DNA of 64,000 nt, from NCBI GenBank assembly GCA_025210345.1, contig JAOARX010000037.1, positions 37,991 to 101,990 of the forward strand, given 5' to 3'. Below, one piece after another: positions 9,894-20,277 of the stretch. The notes beneath the pieces are model-generated. The model worked only from the letters and a program-made list of their open reading frames with translations. It had not been told where the DNA came from and ran no database searches. Position numbers and translations under genes: made by a program. Source of the stretch: Pelagimonas sp. (GTDB lineage Bacteria; Pseudomonadota; Alphaproteobacteria; Rhodobacterales; Rhodobacteraceae). The first letter of the stretch is position 1; each line of letters opens with the position of its first letter.

Positions 9894-10448
9894 ATGGCGC
9901 AGCAGTTTGAAATCGAAAGCCTCGTTTCCGGCGTGGCCAGGGGGGATCGGCGCAGCTTTGAGCGGCTTTATGATCTGACCGCGCCCCGCCTGTTGGGAAT
10001 TGCCGTCTTTATTTTGCGCGATCAGGCCGCAGCTGAAGAGGTGCTGCAAAGGGTCTATGTCGACGTCTGGAACCGCGCGGGTGCGCCGCGGCCACACGGG
10101 CTGACCCCCATGGCGTGGTTGATTGGCCTGACCCGCGAAGCCTCTGTGCGGGTGCTGCGGATCAGCGTGGCCACCGGGCAAGAGGGAATGGGGCTTGCGG
10201 ATGGGGTGATTGGCCCGGCGATCGCCAAGCCCGGTCATCCCCCCGAAACCGGAACCAAGTTGGGGGCGGCTTTGCGGGATGCCCTTGGTCGGCTGCCCGA
10301 AGATCAGGCCGAAGCCATCCAACTGAGCTATCTACAGGGCTGGAGCTATCTTGATCTTGCCCGTGCCGGAATTGTCGAGCCCAAGCACGCACGCCCCTGG
10401 ATGCAACGGGCCCTGGCGGGGCTTCGCGCGGAGTTGACCGATGAATGA
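9894..10448 (+). CDS. ECF-type RNA polymerase sigma factor
   Basis: This 184-residue protein has the two-domain layout of extracytoplasmic-function sigma factors. Region 2 (about 15-80) holds RSFERLYDLTAPRLLGIA and a DQAAAEEVLQRVYVDVW stretch. Region 4 (about 125-180) reads LPEDQAEAIQLSYLQGWSYLDLA followed by a helix-turn-helix that is a little atypical (VEPKHARPWMQRAL). It overlaps the next gene by eight bases. That gene encodes a short membrane protein with anti-sigma character, so the pair should respond to an envelope or redox signal. The subgroup resembles the SigK/RskA type; the regulon is unknown. Confidence 0.85.
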   Translation: MAQQFEIESLVSGVARGDRRSFERLYDLTAPRLLGIAVFILRDQAAAEEVLQRVYVDVWNRAGAPRPHGLTPMAWLIGLTREASVRVLRISVATGQEGMGLADGVIGPAIAKPGHPPETGTKLGAALRDALGRLPEDQAEAIQLSYLQGWSYLDLARAGIVEPKHARPWMQRALAGLRAELTDE

Positions 10449-10830
10449 CACGATCGGACGGCGCGGGCACCGGGGGGAACATTCTGGGTCCTCGGCACTG
10501 GCAGAGACCGAATTGTCGCAAAGTGCGGAATATGTTCTGGGCCTTTTGACCGGACCGCAAAAGGCGGAGTTCGAGGCGCGTTTGGCCCATGACACATCGC
10601 TGGAACAAGATGTGGTTGCCTGGTCCGAATATCTTGCCACGCTGACTGAAATTGCCCCCGAAGTCGCGCCTGAACCGGCCCTGTTGCGCCGCATTACGGC
10701 GCAGGCCTATGGCGCACAGGGGCCGCGCCCGCCCATCTGGCGGCAGGTGTTGCCCTATCTGATTGGCGGCGCTTTGGGGGGGCTGCTGGTTTGGTTGGCG
10801 GTTTGGGCAGGATGGGTGCAGACCTATTGA
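10441..10830 (+). CDS. Short RskA/ChrR-like anti-sigma factor, single membrane segment
   Basis: This 129-residue protein overlaps the sigma gene by eight bases (ATG inside the final codons), a layout typical of translationally coupled sigma/anti-sigma pairs. Residues 20-80 form an anti-sigma-like helical domain (ELSQSAEYVLGLLTGPQKAEF resembles the RskA N-terminus). One hydrophobic segment lies near the C-terminus (LPYLIGGALGGLLVWLAVWA). It ends only about six residues after that segment, whereas RskA proteins usually carry a further extracytoplasmic domain of 100 or more residues. Either the sensing domain was lost or signalling is through the membrane segment or a partner. Assignment is inferred from context plus weak sequence likeness. 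Confidence 0.7.
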   Translation: MNDTIGRRGHRGEHSGSSALAETELSQSAEYVLGLLTGPQKAEFEARLAHDTSLEQDVVAWSEYLATLTEIAPEVAPEPALLRRITAQAYGAQGPRPPIWRQVLPYLIGGALGGLLVWLAVWAGWVQTY

Positions 10831-10916
10831 ATTGCGAGGGTTTGTGGGGATTTGCCCCTCGCCTTGTGGTGGGGCGGGCGGTATATACCTGAGCAACCGA
10901 TGCAACAGATCGAGGC

Positions 10917-11699
10917 ATGACCATGGAGCTTTCTCCCATCGACAAGGCAAAGTTCGTCGCGGCCAAGCGGGCGGCCGAGTTCGTCGAAAGCGGGATGCGC
11001 GTCGGGCTTGGGACCGGGTCAACCGCCGCCTGGCTGGTGCGCTGTCTGGGTGAACGGGTCCGCGAGGACGGGCTGCGGTTTCGCGGCGTTCCGACCTCGG
11101 CGCGCACGGCGGCCCTGGCGCGGGACGTAGGGATTGAGGTGGTGTCGCTGGATGAGGCGCGCTGGCTGGATCTGACCATTGACGGGGCGGATGAATTCGA
11201 CAGCGATCTCAATCTGATCAAGGGCGGCGGCGGCGCGCATCTTCAGGAAAAGATCGTTGCCACCGCCAGTGACCAGATGGTGGTGATCGCCGATGCCGCC
11301 AAAGAGGTCGAACATCTGGGCGCCTTTCCCCTGCCGCTGGAAATCCTGCCGTTCGGCTGGCAAACTACGCAGGCCCTAGTCGAAGAAACGCTGATTTCCA
11401 TGGATGTGATGGGGCGTCAGGCCAGTTTGCGCATGAACACGGACCGCCCGTTTGTCACCGATGAGGGGAACTATATCCTCGACCTGCACCTTGGGCGGAT
11501 CGGCCACGCGCGGCAACTGGCCATGGTGCTAAACCAGATCCCCGGCGTGGTGGAAAACGGGCTGTTCATCGATATCTGCGACAAGGTGGTGATCGGCTTT
11601 GGTGACGGGCGGGTTGAACTGCGCGACATCAACGCGGGCACGGTGTCGTCAGATCGGATCGAGTTTGTCGAAGACGTGAACTTGTTCAAGGATATCTGA
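10917..11699 (+). CDS. rpiA: Ribose-5-phosphate isomerase A
   Basis: RpiA interconverts ribose 5-phosphate and ribulose 5-phosphate in the non-oxidative pentose phosphate pathway. The 260-residue protein carries the expected motifs: GLGTGSTAAWLV (about 28-39, phosphate loop), DGADEFD (about 93-99, catalytic Asp), and KGGGGAHLQEKI (about 105-116) with catalytic Glu and Lys. The length is slightly above the usual 220-230. Two in-frame ATG codons lie six bases apart; the second (10923) has better spacing from GAGG, so the true protein may start two residues later. It is 87 bases after the anti-sigma gene. Confidence 0.95.
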   Translation: MTMELSPIDKAKFVAAKRAAEFVESGMRVGLGTGSTAAWLVRCLGERVREDGLRFRGVPTSARTAALARDVGIEVVSLDEARWLDLTIDGADEFDSDLNLIKGGGGAHLQEKIVATASDQMVVIADAAKEVEHLGAFPLPLEILPFGWQTTQALVEETLISMDVMGRQASLRMNTDRPFVTDEGNYILDLHLGRIGHARQLAMVLNQIPGVVENGLFIDICDKVVIGFGDGRVELRDINAGTVSSDRIEFVEDVNLFKDI

Positions 11700-11975
11700 G
11701 TGTGATGTTCGTTTTGAACGGGGTGGTTTTGTGAGGAAATCCGCAAAAATTGATGCTGAGGCGGCAGAGGTTTGTATGAGCGTCGTGCTTTACTTTGCCC
11801 CTGATGCCCAGGCGGATCGGACCGCCCAGCCCGAACGCCGTGGCTTGAGCTGAGCCAATTTACCCTTTTGTAACCAATCTAACGTTTTCGTGCGGGACAA
11901 CGGGATGACTTCGCCCTCTGGCATTCCTATCTCGCCTGTGAAATATCTCTTGTGCAAGATGAATAGGGACAGCGT

Positions 11976-13337
11976 ATGAGCAACTTTGACTATGATCTCT
12001 TTGTGATTGGCGGCGGATCAGGCGGGGTGCGGGCCGCGCGGGTGGCCGCAGGAGAGACCGGCGCCAAGGTCGCTTTGGCCGAGGAAGACCGCTATGGCGG
12101 CACCTGTGTGATCCGCGGCTGTGTGCCCAAAAAGCTGATGGTCTTTGCCTCGGGCTATCCCGGCATGGTCGAAGAGGGCCGCGCCTATGGTTGGGACATC
12201 TCGCTGGGCGGGTTCAACTGGGATGATTTTCACGGCAAACTGGCCGCTGAACTGGACCGCCTTGAAGGGATTTACCGCAAGCTGCTGGCGGGCTCGGGGG
12301 TGGAAACCTTTGATGCGCGCGCCAGGCTGGTCGATGCCCACACGGTTGAGCTGTCGACCGGGGAACGCAAGACCGCCAAGCATATCCTGCTGGCCATGGG
12401 GGGCCGGGTTTCGGTGCCCGATGTGCCGGGGATCGAACATGCGATCACCTCGAACGAAATTTTCCACCTGCCGCAGCTGCCCAAAAGCATCCTGATCGTC
12501 GGCGGTGGCTATATCGCTTCGGAATTTGCAGGCGTTATGAATGGCTTGGGGGTGAAAACCACCCAATTCTATCGCGGTGCACAGATCCTGCGCGGCTTTG
12601 ATGACGAAGCGCGCGGGCTGGTGGCCGAAGAGATGATGCAGCGCGGGGTTGACCTGCATCTTGGCACCAATGTCGAACGCATGGAAAAGGTCGAGGGCGG
12701 CATCAAGGTCACCGCGACCAACGGGTCGGAACAGGTGTTCGAACAGGTCATGTATGCCACGGGCCGCGCCCCCAACACCGATGACATGGGTCTCGAAGAG
12801 GTGGGGGTGAAACTGGGCCGCAAGGGCGAGGTGCTGGTGGATGACTATTCCCAGACCTCCGTGCCTTCGATCTATGCGGTGGGGGACGTGACAGATCGCG
12901 TGAACCTGACCCCGGTCGCGATCCGCGAAGGCATGGCCTTTGTCGACACGGTCTTTCGCGGCAAGCCCACGCCGGTGGATCACGATCTCATCGCCAGCGC
13001 GATTTTCACCCAGCCCGAGATGGGCACTGTCGGCCTGTCCGAAGAGGACGCCGCCGCACAGGAGCCCATCGAAGTCTACGCGACCTCGTTCAAACCCATG
13101 CAGTCCAGCTTTGCCGGCAAATCGGATCGCGTGCTGATGAAACTGATCGTCAGCAAGGCCACCCGCAAGGTTTTGGGCTGTCATATCGTCGCGCCCGGCG
13201 CGGGTGAAATGATCCAATTGGCGGGCATCGCCGTCAAGATGGGCGCAACCAAAGAAGATTTCGACCGCACGGTCGCGGTGCACCCGGTCATGGCTGAAGA
13301 GCTTGTGACCCTGCGTAGCCCGATCCGCGAGACTTGA
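11976..13337 (+). CDS. gor: Glutathione-disulfide reductase
   Basis: This 453-residue flavoprotein disulfide reductase uses NADPH to reduce oxidised glutathione. It has the N-terminal FAD motif GGGSGGVRAAR (about 13-23), the redox-active pair GGTCVIRGCVPKK (about 40-52), the NAD(P) motif GGGYIASEFAG near residue 175, and the C-terminal dimer-interface His in VAVHPVMAEE. The substrate choice of glutathione rather than lipoate or mercury rests on the CVIRGC form of the active site and overall length. AGGGACAGC precedes the ATG. The 276-base spacer upstream has no convincing gene. Confidence 0.93.
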   Translation: MSNFDYDLFVIGGGSGGVRAARVAAGETGAKVALAEEDRYGGTCVIRGCVPKKLMVFASGYPGMVEEGRAYGWDISLGGFNWDDFHGKLAAELDRLEGIYRKLLAGSGVETFDARARLVDAHTVELSTGERKTAKHILLAMGGRVSVPDVPGIEHAITSNEIFHLPQLPKSILIVGGGYIASEFAGVMNGLGVKTTQFYRGAQILRGFDDEARGLVAEEMMQRGVDLHLGTNVERMEKVEGGIKVTATNGSEQVFEQVMYATGRAPNTDDMGLEEVGVKLGRKGEVLVDDYSQTSVPSIYAVGDVTDRVNLTPVAIREGMAFVDTVFRGKPTPVDHDLIASAIFTQPEMGTVGLSEEDAAAQEPIEVYATSFKPMQSSFAGKSDRVLMKLIVSKATRKVLGCHIVAPGAGEMIQLAGIAVKMGATKEDFDRTVAVHPVMAEELVTLRSPIRET

Positions 13338-13404
13338 ATTTTTCGCGCTAAGGCTCAGGTGTAGCTAAAGCGCGGGACGGAATAGACCAAGGAAGGACAA
13401 CTTC

Positions 13405-14586
13405 ATGGCAGGAAACAGTGGCGGCCCCTGGGGCAGCGGCGGAGGCCAGAATGGCGGCGGCAATGGACGTGGCCCCCAAGGGGGCGGCGGGCGCAAGCCA
13501 GACGACAACAACCAGATCCCCGAGATCGACGAATTGATGAAAAAGGGCCAAGAGCAGCTTCGCGTGCTCATGGGCGGACGCGGCGGCGACAACGGCGGGT
13601 CCCGTCGTTCCGGCGGCGGCTCTGGCGGGCCGGGCCTGACCAAGGGCACGATTGCGCTGGGCGCTTTGGTGCTGGTGGGGCTTTGGGCCTTTAGCAGCGC
13701 CTATACGGTCAAACCCGAAGAACAATCGGTTGAGTTGCTTCTTGGCAAATATCGCGGCACGGGCAATCCCGGTCTGAACTTTGCCCCCTGGCCGCTGGTC
13801 ACCTATGAGGTGGTCAATGTGACCTCGGAACGGACCGAAACCATTGGTGACGGTCGCCGCACCGTGCAAACGGGTGGCAGCTTGTCGTCATCGCGCAACT
13901 TTCAGACCACGGGCACCGATGGGCTGATGCTGACCACCGATGCTAATATCGTCGACATCGAATTCCAGGTGGTCTGGAACATCAACGACCCGTCGAAACT
14001 GTTGTTCAACATCGCCGAGCCGCAGGAAACCGTTCAGGCGGTATCGGAATCGGTCATGCGCGAAATCATCGCCGCCAGCCGTCTGGCACCGATCCTGAAC
14101 ACCGAACGGGGCGCGATCGCCGTGTCGGCCAAGGACCGTATCCAGGCCGTGCTGGACGAATACGAAAGCGGCATCAACGTCGTCCGCGTCAACCTTGACC
14201 AGGCCGACCCGCCCGCCGAGGTGATTGACGCCTTCCGTGAGGTGCAGGCCGCCGAACAGGCGCGCGTGCGTCTGGAACGCGAAGCCGATGCCTATGCCAA
14301 CAGGGTGATCGCCGAGGCCCGCGGTCAGGCCGCGCAAACCATCGAAGAAGCCAAGGGCTACAGCGCCCGCGTTGTGAACGAAGCCTTGGGTGAGGCCGCG
14401 CGCTTTAGCGCCGTGCAGGAGGAATACTCCAAAGCACCAGACGTGACCCGCCGCCGTCTCTATCTTGAGACCATGGAAAAGGTGCTGGGGGATGTGGATA
14501 AAATGATCCTTGATCCCTCGATCTCGGGTGAGGGCGGCGTTGTGCCGTATCTGCCTTTGAATGAACTGAACCGCCGGGGGAACTGA
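13405..14586 (+). CDS. hflK: HflK, FtsH protease modulator (SPFH/band 7)
   Basis: HflK forms with HflC the large membrane cage around the FtsH protease and modulates turnover of membrane proteins. The 393-residue protein begins with a Gly/Asn-rich disordered tail (about 1-75). One membrane segment follows near residues 78-97, then the SPFH/band 7 domain (about 100-270), and a long Ala/Glu-rich coiled coil (EAQARVRLEREAD onward). The layout matches E. coli HflK (419 aa). AAGGAAGG lies upstream of the ATG. It is two bases from hflC, and a DUF2065 gene and degP follow, the usual order in alphaproteobacteria. Confidence 0.95.
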   Translation: MAGNSGGPWGSGGGQNGGGNGRGPQGGGGRKPDDNNQIPEIDELMKKGQEQLRVLMGGRGGDNGGSRRSGGGSGGPGLTKGTIALGALVLVGLWAFSSAYTVKPEEQSVELLLGKYRGTGNPGLNFAPWPLVTYEVVNVTSERTETIGDGRRTVQTGGSLSSSRNFQTTGTDGLMLTTDANIVDIEFQVVWNINDPSKLLFNIAEPQETVQAVSESVMREIIAASRLAPILNTERGAIAVSAKDRIQAVLDEYESGINVVRVNLDQADPPAEVIDAFREVQAAEQARVRLEREADAYANRVIAEARGQAAQTIEEAKGYSARVVNEALGEAARFSAVQEEYSKAPDVTRRRLYLETMEKVLGDVDKMILDPSISGEGGVVPYLPLNELNRRGN

Positions 14587-14588
14587 TC

Positions 14589-15467
<879 letters not shown>

Positions 15468-15468
15468 G

Positions 15469-15657
15469 GTGACGGGCACAGATATATTGACGGGGATCGC
15501 CTTGGTCCTCGTATTCGAGGGGCTGGTCTATGCGCTGGCCCCTTCGCTTGTCGAACGCCTGCTCGAGGCGTTGCGCGATACGCCAATCGACAGCCGGCGC
15601 ATGGTCGGCATCGGATGTGTTGCAACCGGTGTGGCCCTCCTTTGGCTGTTGCACTGA
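15469..15657 (+). CDS. DUF2065 (YjeT-like) small membrane protein
   Basis: This is a 62-residue protein with two hydrophobic segments (about 4-24 and 43-62) and the family pattern GLVYALAPSLVERLLEAL between them. DUF2065 proteins regularly follow hflC but have no established function; a role alongside the HflKC-FtsH complex is a guess from location. The GTG at 15469, one base after the hflC stop, was chosen. An in-frame ATG at 15433 would overlap hflC by 35 bases and add a hydrophilic 12-residue head not usual for the family. Confidence 0.75.
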   Translation: MTGTDILTGIALVLVFEGLVYALAPSLVERLLEALRDTPIDSRRMVGIGCVATGVALLWLLH

Positions 15658-15680
15658 CCCATTTGCATGGCGGCACATGT

Positions 15681-15762
15681 GTTTCTTTGGGTGCCAAATA
15701 TCCCGGGGGAATTCTTCGCAGAAGAAGGGGGCAGCGCCCCAAAGAATTTTCTAAAATTCTTT
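15681..15762 (-). repeat. Dispersed composite intergenic element, copy B
   Basis: This copy is in inverse orientation. It holds an A/T hairpin AAAGAATTTT-CT-AAAATTCTTT without its central break (15741-15762), a GC hairpin GGGGC-AGC-GCCCC (15728-15740), and the core that reads CCCCCGGGATATTTGG on the minus strand (about 15694-15709). It occupies the spacer between the DUF2065 gene and degP. Confidence 0.6.
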
Positions 15763-15936
15763 CCTGCCCGCCGCAGGCGTGGATGCTGGCGATCTGACAG
15801 GGCATCACACCCCCGTGAGGCAGGAATTTCATACCTTTAGTGTTGCGCGATCGCACCTACATTTGTCACACTGGTAGAAAATGAGCAGACCCGCGCAAAC
15901 ACACGGGAAGCGGGTGGCGGAGACAAGGAGATCCCT

Positions 15937-17409
15937 TTGAAACATCAATCCCTCGCTCTGACACAGGACAGATCGACCCCGCTGCGGGCCTTTTGGTTGG
16001 CGTCGCTGTCGATGGTTCTGATCTTGTCACAGGCCCTTATGGCCCAATCTCGCGGCGCACCGGAAAGCTTTGCCGATCTGGCCGAACAAATCAGCCCCGC
16101 GGTTGTGAACATCACCACGCAAACGGTTGTGGCGGGGCGGACCGGCCCACAGGGGATTGTCCCCGAAGGATCGCCTTTCGAAGATTTCTTTCGCGAATTC
16201 CAGGATCGTGGCGGCAATGGCGACACCCCGCGCCGCAGCTCGGCGCTTGGGTCTGGCTTCGTGATTTCTGAGGATGGGTTCATCGTGACCAACAACCACG
16301 TCATCGAGGGCGCGGATGAGATCATGATCGAATTCTTTGAGGGGTTCGAACTGCCTGCGGAACTGGTGGGGCGTGACCCCAATACGGATATTGCCGTTCT
16401 CAAGGTCGAAAGCGATGAACCGCTGAAATTCGTCAGCTTTGGTGACAGTGATACGGGCCGCGTTGGCGATTGGGTCATGGCCATGGGCAACCCGCTTGGT
16501 CAGGGGTTTTCGGTCTCGGCCGGGATCATTTCCGCCCGCAACCGCGCGCTCAGCGGCACCTATGACGACTACATCCAGACCGACGCGGCGATCAACCGAG
16601 GGAACTCTGGCGGCCCGCTGTTCAATATGGATGGCGAGGTGATCGGCGTGAACACCGCGATCTTGTCCCCCAATGGCGGCTCGATTGGCATCGGCTTTTC
16701 GATGGCCTCCAACGTGGTGACCAAAGTGGTCGATCAGCTGCGCGAATTTGGCGAAACCCGCCGTGGCTGGCTGGGTGTGCGCATCCAGGATGTGACCGAT
16801 GAGCTGGCCGAGGCGCTCGGGATGAACGAAGCGCGTGGCGCGCTGGTGTCTGATGTGCCCGAAGGCCCGTCCAAAGAGGCGGGGATCGAAGCGGGCGACG
16901 TGATTTTGTCGTTTGACGGCACGCAGGTTGATGACACCCGGCAATTGGTGCGCATCGTGGCAAACACCCCTGTTGGCAAAACGGTGCGCGTTGTCGTCAA
17001 TCGCGGCGGTGAAAGCCAGACCCTGAAGGTGAAACTTGGTCGCCGCGAAGAAGCCGAAGGCGCGGCCACCCCGACGGCCGAAGCCGAACAGCCGGTCGCA
17101 CCGTCCAAAATGGATGCGCTGGGGCTGACCTTGAAACCGCTTGACGATGCGCTGCGCGAAGAGCTGGGCATGGCCGAGGGCACGGAGGGTCTTGCGGTTG
17201 TGGCTGTAGATGAAACCTCTGAAGCGCATGAAAAAGGGCTGCGTCCCGGGGATGTGATCACCGAAGCAGGTCAAAGCCCGATCAAGACGGTCGAGGATCT
17301 CGAAGCCCGCGTCGACGAAGCCCGTGACGAGGGGCGCAAATCGCTGCTGCTGCTGGTTCGCCGCGGAGGAGACCCCCGTTTCGTCGCGCTGGGGCTTGCC
17401 GACGAATAG
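15937..17409 (+). CDS. degP: Periplasmic serine protease of the DegP/HtrA (Do) family
   Basis: DegP-type proteins degrade or refold damaged periplasmic proteins. This 490-residue protein has a signal peptide (hydrophobic stretch about 19-34, cleavage near MAQS), a trypsin-like domain with the triad His in NNHVIEG (about 120), Asp in NTDIAVLK (about 151) and Ser in GNSGGPL (about 224), and two PDZ domains (about 265-360 and 395-480). The start is TTG at 15937, supported by AAGGAG six bases upstream; the first ATG (16012) would cut into the signal peptide. Location after hflKC fits a membrane-quality-control group. A strong terminator follows. Confidence 0.93.
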   Translation: MKHQSLALTQDRSTPLRAFWLASLSMVLILSQALMAQSRGAPESFADLAEQISPAVVNITTQTVVAGRTGPQGIVPEGSPFEDFFREFQDRGGNGDTPRRSSALGSGFVISEDGFIVTNNHVIEGADEIMIEFFEGFELPAELVGRDPNTDIAVLKVESDEPLKFVSFGDSDTGRVGDWVMAMGNPLGQGFSVSAGIISARNRALSGTYDDYIQTDAAINRGNSGGPLFNMDGEVIGVNTAILSPNGGSIGIGFSMASNVVTKVVDQLREFGETRRGWLGVRIQDVTDELAEALGMNEARGALVSDVPEGPSKEAGIEAGDVILSFDGTQVDDTRQLVRIVANTPVGKTVRVVVNRGGESQTLKVKLGRREEAEGAATPTAEAEQPVAPSKMDALGLTLKPLDDALREELGMAEGTEGLAVVAVDETSEAHEKGLRPGDVITEAGQSPIKTVEDLEARVDEARDEGRKSLLLLVRRGGDPRFVALGLADE

Positions 17410-17440
17410 CGCGGCTTGCCTGATCAGGTGAGAAAATCGA

Positions 17441-17467
17441 AAAGAGCCCTGCAAGGGGCTCTTTTTG
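17441..17467 (+). terminator. Intrinsic terminator of degP
   Basis: A nine-pair stem AAAGAGCCC/GGGCTCTTT (17441-17449 with 17456-17464) closes a six-base loop and is followed by a T run. It sits 31 bases after the degP stop. Confidence 0.85.
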
Positions 17468-17493
17468 TTTTGAAGAGTTGGAAAATACAGCTG

Positions 17494-18003
17494 CTAGAGC
17501 GAGGCGCGATCCACGGCGATCAAACCAAGCGAACGCGCGCTTTCCAGAGAAAGCTGTCCCGATGCCAACCCGCGTTCGGTCTGATACTTGCGCACCGCCG
17601 CGGTGGTCGCGGGGCTGATGCGCCCATTTATTTCACCCGAGAAATAGCCGCGCGCGGCCAGGGCGCGTTGTACGGATGAGATGAATTCAGGTGTCATCTG
17701 ATCGGGGCAGGGGGCTTCGAACTTGATTTCACCACGCGGTCGCACGATCCGGGGCACCGGGCCCTTGCGATAGATCGGCGGGCGGATCACGGTGCCGTCC
17801 GGGGCGATCTCGGCCTGGACCACCTGGATTTCGCCCATCACATGTTCGTAGACAGCGGGCGTCACGACCGAGGCCCAGCAGCGTCCGTCCGCGGATTGGA
17901 CGGGGGCCGCAGGATCGGGGCGTTGGGAAGCGGCTGAGGTTCCCGGGGTGTTGCACCCGGAAATCAGCGCCAGCGCAATCAGCGGGACGAGGGGTCGGAT
18001 CAT
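17494..18003 (-). CDS. Lipoprotein with peptidoglycan-binding-like domain
   Basis: This is a 169-residue protein that starts MIRPLVPLIALALISGC, a signal peptide ending in a lipobox (LISGC), so it is probably an outer-membrane or periplasmic lipoprotein. Residues about 100-160 (SSVQRALAARGYFSGEINGRI and a following TTAAVRKYQTERGL) match the PG_binding_1 repeat, which binds murein. The middle region is unfamiliar. The reading frame extends 44 codons upstream, but the ATG at 18003 is preferred because it starts the signal peptide and has GAGG upstream. The protein probably anchors something to the cell wall; no enzymatic domain is seen. Confidence 0.75.
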   Translation of the reverse strand: MIRPLVPLIALALISGCNTPGTSAASQRPDPAAPVQSADGRCWASVVTPAVYEHVMGEIQVVQAEIAPDGTVIRPPIYRKGPVPRIVRPRGEIKFEAPCPDQMTPEFISSVQRALAARGYFSGEINGRISPATTAAVRKYQTERGLASGQLSLESARSLGLIAVDRASL

Positions 18004-18207
18004 CTGCTCGGGCCTCTTACCGTGCCTTGTTTCACCTATGTTAATCATTTTCGGCAGAAGGGGGAAGCGCTTGATGCGCCAGCGTGCGGCATCAAGATCC
18101 AATGGAAATGGCACCTTTTGCCGCTCATGGGACAAATTGGACGCAAAGAGGGTGGCGGCGCAAGGATCTGCCGACTAGGTATGGGGGACTTGTCACTGAA
18201 GGGGTGA

Positions 18208-18533
<326 letters not shown>

Positions 18534-18534
<1 letters not shown>

Positions 18535-19319
18535 TGAACAGTGCGCCGCGTCTTTCGTTTGTCCGACTGCACCGTGCCATGCGCGGCGCGGTGCTGACGT
18601 TGAGTGTGTTGTGGGCGGGGGCTGCCGCGGGGCAATCTTTGGAGGGGCGCTGCGATGCGGCGGACTGGCAGGGAGAGCCGCTGGTGCGCGCCACCTATGA
18701 GCACCCGACAGCGCGTTATCCCCATGGTGTTCTGGGGGACGAGATCGAATATGGGCGGCTGACGCTGACCTATGGGACCTCTAACAAGATCGACATCACC
18801 TTGCCTGATGATCAGGTGTTCGAAGACCTCGCGCCGCGCATTGTTGATGTCGATGGGGATGGGCAGGCCCGTGAGGTGGTTGCCGTTGTCAGCCACAAGG
18901 ATCTGGGCGCGCGGCTGGCCATATTCGACGGTTGTGGCCTGGTGACCGCGACCCCGTATATTGGTCAGCGCTATCGCTGGCTTGCACCGGCGGCGGTTGC
19001 CGATCTCGATGGGGATGGGCATGTCGAACTGGCCTATGTTGATCGTCCGCATCTGGCCAAGATCCTGCGGGTCTGGCGTTTCGACGGGGCAAAGCTGAGC
19101 CAGGTTGCCGCGCTTGAAGGCCTGAGCAATCACCGGATCGGATGGGATTATATCATTGGCGGTCTGCGCAATTGCGGCGAAGCACCCGAGATGATCCTTG
19201 CCCGTGGGGATTGGCGCCGCGTCATGGCGGTGCGATTTGAGGATGATGCGCTCAGCGCGCGGGAACTTGGACCCTATTCGCAAGACCGCCTTCAAGAAGC
19301 GTTGGCGTGCAGCCCTTGA
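18534..19319 (+). CDS. Secreted FG-GAP/VCBS-like repeat protein
   Basis: This 261-residue protein has a signal peptide (hydrophobic core about 18-33) and two calcium-binding-like loops typical of FG-GAP or VCBS repeats: DVDGDGQ (about 104-110) and DLDGDGH (about 157-163), each followed by a beta-rich stretch. That suggests a partial beta-propeller in the periplasm. I know no function for this family member. It overlaps the ferredoxin stop by one base and so is cotranscribed with it, though the functional link is unclear. Confidence 0.7.
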
Positions 19320-19464
19320 GGGTCGCGCCCTGCGGTTCTCAGCAATCGCGCGGAATTGCCCCAAGGTCATCCGGCGCATCGGCATGCGGCTGGTCAACAC
19401 GGCGTGACATTTCGCGATGCGATTCGCTCTTTGCTTTCGGGCCGCAGCCCACTAATCAACGCGC

Positions 19465-20277
19465 ATGAGACTTTTATTCCTTGGTGATGTCATGGGCCGC
19501 GCCGGACGCGCGGCCATCACGGAACGCCTTCCCAAGCTGCGCGAAGAGTGGCGGTTGGACTTTGTCGTGGTGAACGGTGAAAACGCATCCAACGGCATGG
19601 GGCTTTCGGGGGACCATGCCAAAATCCTGTTCGACGCCGGCGCCGATGTGGTCACGCTGGGCGATCATGCCTTTGACCAAAAGGACATGCTGAATTTTAT
19701 CGAAACCGACAAACGCATTCTGCGCCCGATCAACTTTGCCAAACAGGCGCCGGGGCGCGGTGTGGCCATGTTCGAGGACCGGCGCGGGCGCAAGGTGCTG
19801 GTGGCGCAGGTGCTGGGGCAGGTCTTTATGAAACGCGCCTATGATGACCCCTTTTCCGCCATGGACGAGGTCCTGCGGCGGCATCCCTTGGGCGGGCAGG
19901 CGCAGGCGATCATTGTTGATATGCATTGCGAGGCGACATCGGAAAAGATGGGCATGGGCCATTTCTGTGATGGTCGTGCCAGCCTTGTGGTGGGCACGCA
20001 CACGCATATTCCGACCGGGGATGCGCAGATCCTGCCGGGGGGCACGGCCTATCTGTCAGACGCAGGCATGTGTGGCGATTACAACTCGGTCATCGGGATG
20101 GAAAAAGCCGAGCCCATGCGCCGCTTTGTGACAGGCATGGTCAAGGGTCGCTTTACCCCGGCCACGGGCGAAGCGACGCTGTCCGGTGTTCTGGTCGAAA
20201 CAGATGACGCCACCGGCAAGGCCAAGGAAATCAAGATGGTGCGCCAGGGGGGGCGCCTGTTGCAAGCGGGCCTCTGA
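19465..20277 (+). CDS. YmdB-family metallophosphoesterase
   Basis: This 270-residue protein of the calcineurin-like YmdB/TIGR00282 family starts with the metal-binding motif FLGDVMGRAGR (residues 4-14). Further ligands follow: VVNGENAS (about 34-41), LGDHAFDQ (about 66-73), and DMHCEATSEK plus GTHTHIPTGD (about 150-190). The family hydrolyses 2',3'-cyclic AMP in Bacillus and affects RNA-linked regulation there; the role in alphaproteobacteria is not settled. The ATG follows directly after ACGCGC with little Shine-Dalgarno signal. It is followed by an SLC13 transporter gene. Confidence 0.88.
   Translation: MRLLFLGDVMGRAGRAAITERLPKLREEWRLDFVVVNGENASNGMGLSGDHAKILFDAGADVVTLGDHAFDQKDMLNFIETDKRILRPINFAKQAPGRGVAMFEDRRGRKVLVAQVLGQVFMKRAYDDPFSAMDEVLRRHPLGGQAQAIIVDMHCEATSEKMGMGHFCDGRASLVVGTHTHIPTGDAQILPGGTAYLSDAGMCGDYNSVIGMEKAEPMRRFVTGMVKGRFTPATGEATLSGVLVETDDATGKAKEIKMVRQGGRLLQAGL

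Noticed and set aside
11731..11853. A 40-codon frame (GTG start) or 25-codon frame (ATG 11776) between rpiA and gor
   Set aside because: No ribosome site, no recognisable composition or family, and short length; kept only as noted.
13405..13640. Gly-coding GGCGGC runs in hflK as a possible repeat expansion
   Set aside because: Gly-rich disordered N-termini are common in HflK and the DNA runs are irregular.
19320..19464. Frame at 19198-19407 after the FG-GAP gene
   Set aside because: It overlaps a clear gene in another frame and has no ribosome site; the spacer before ymdB shows nothing else.
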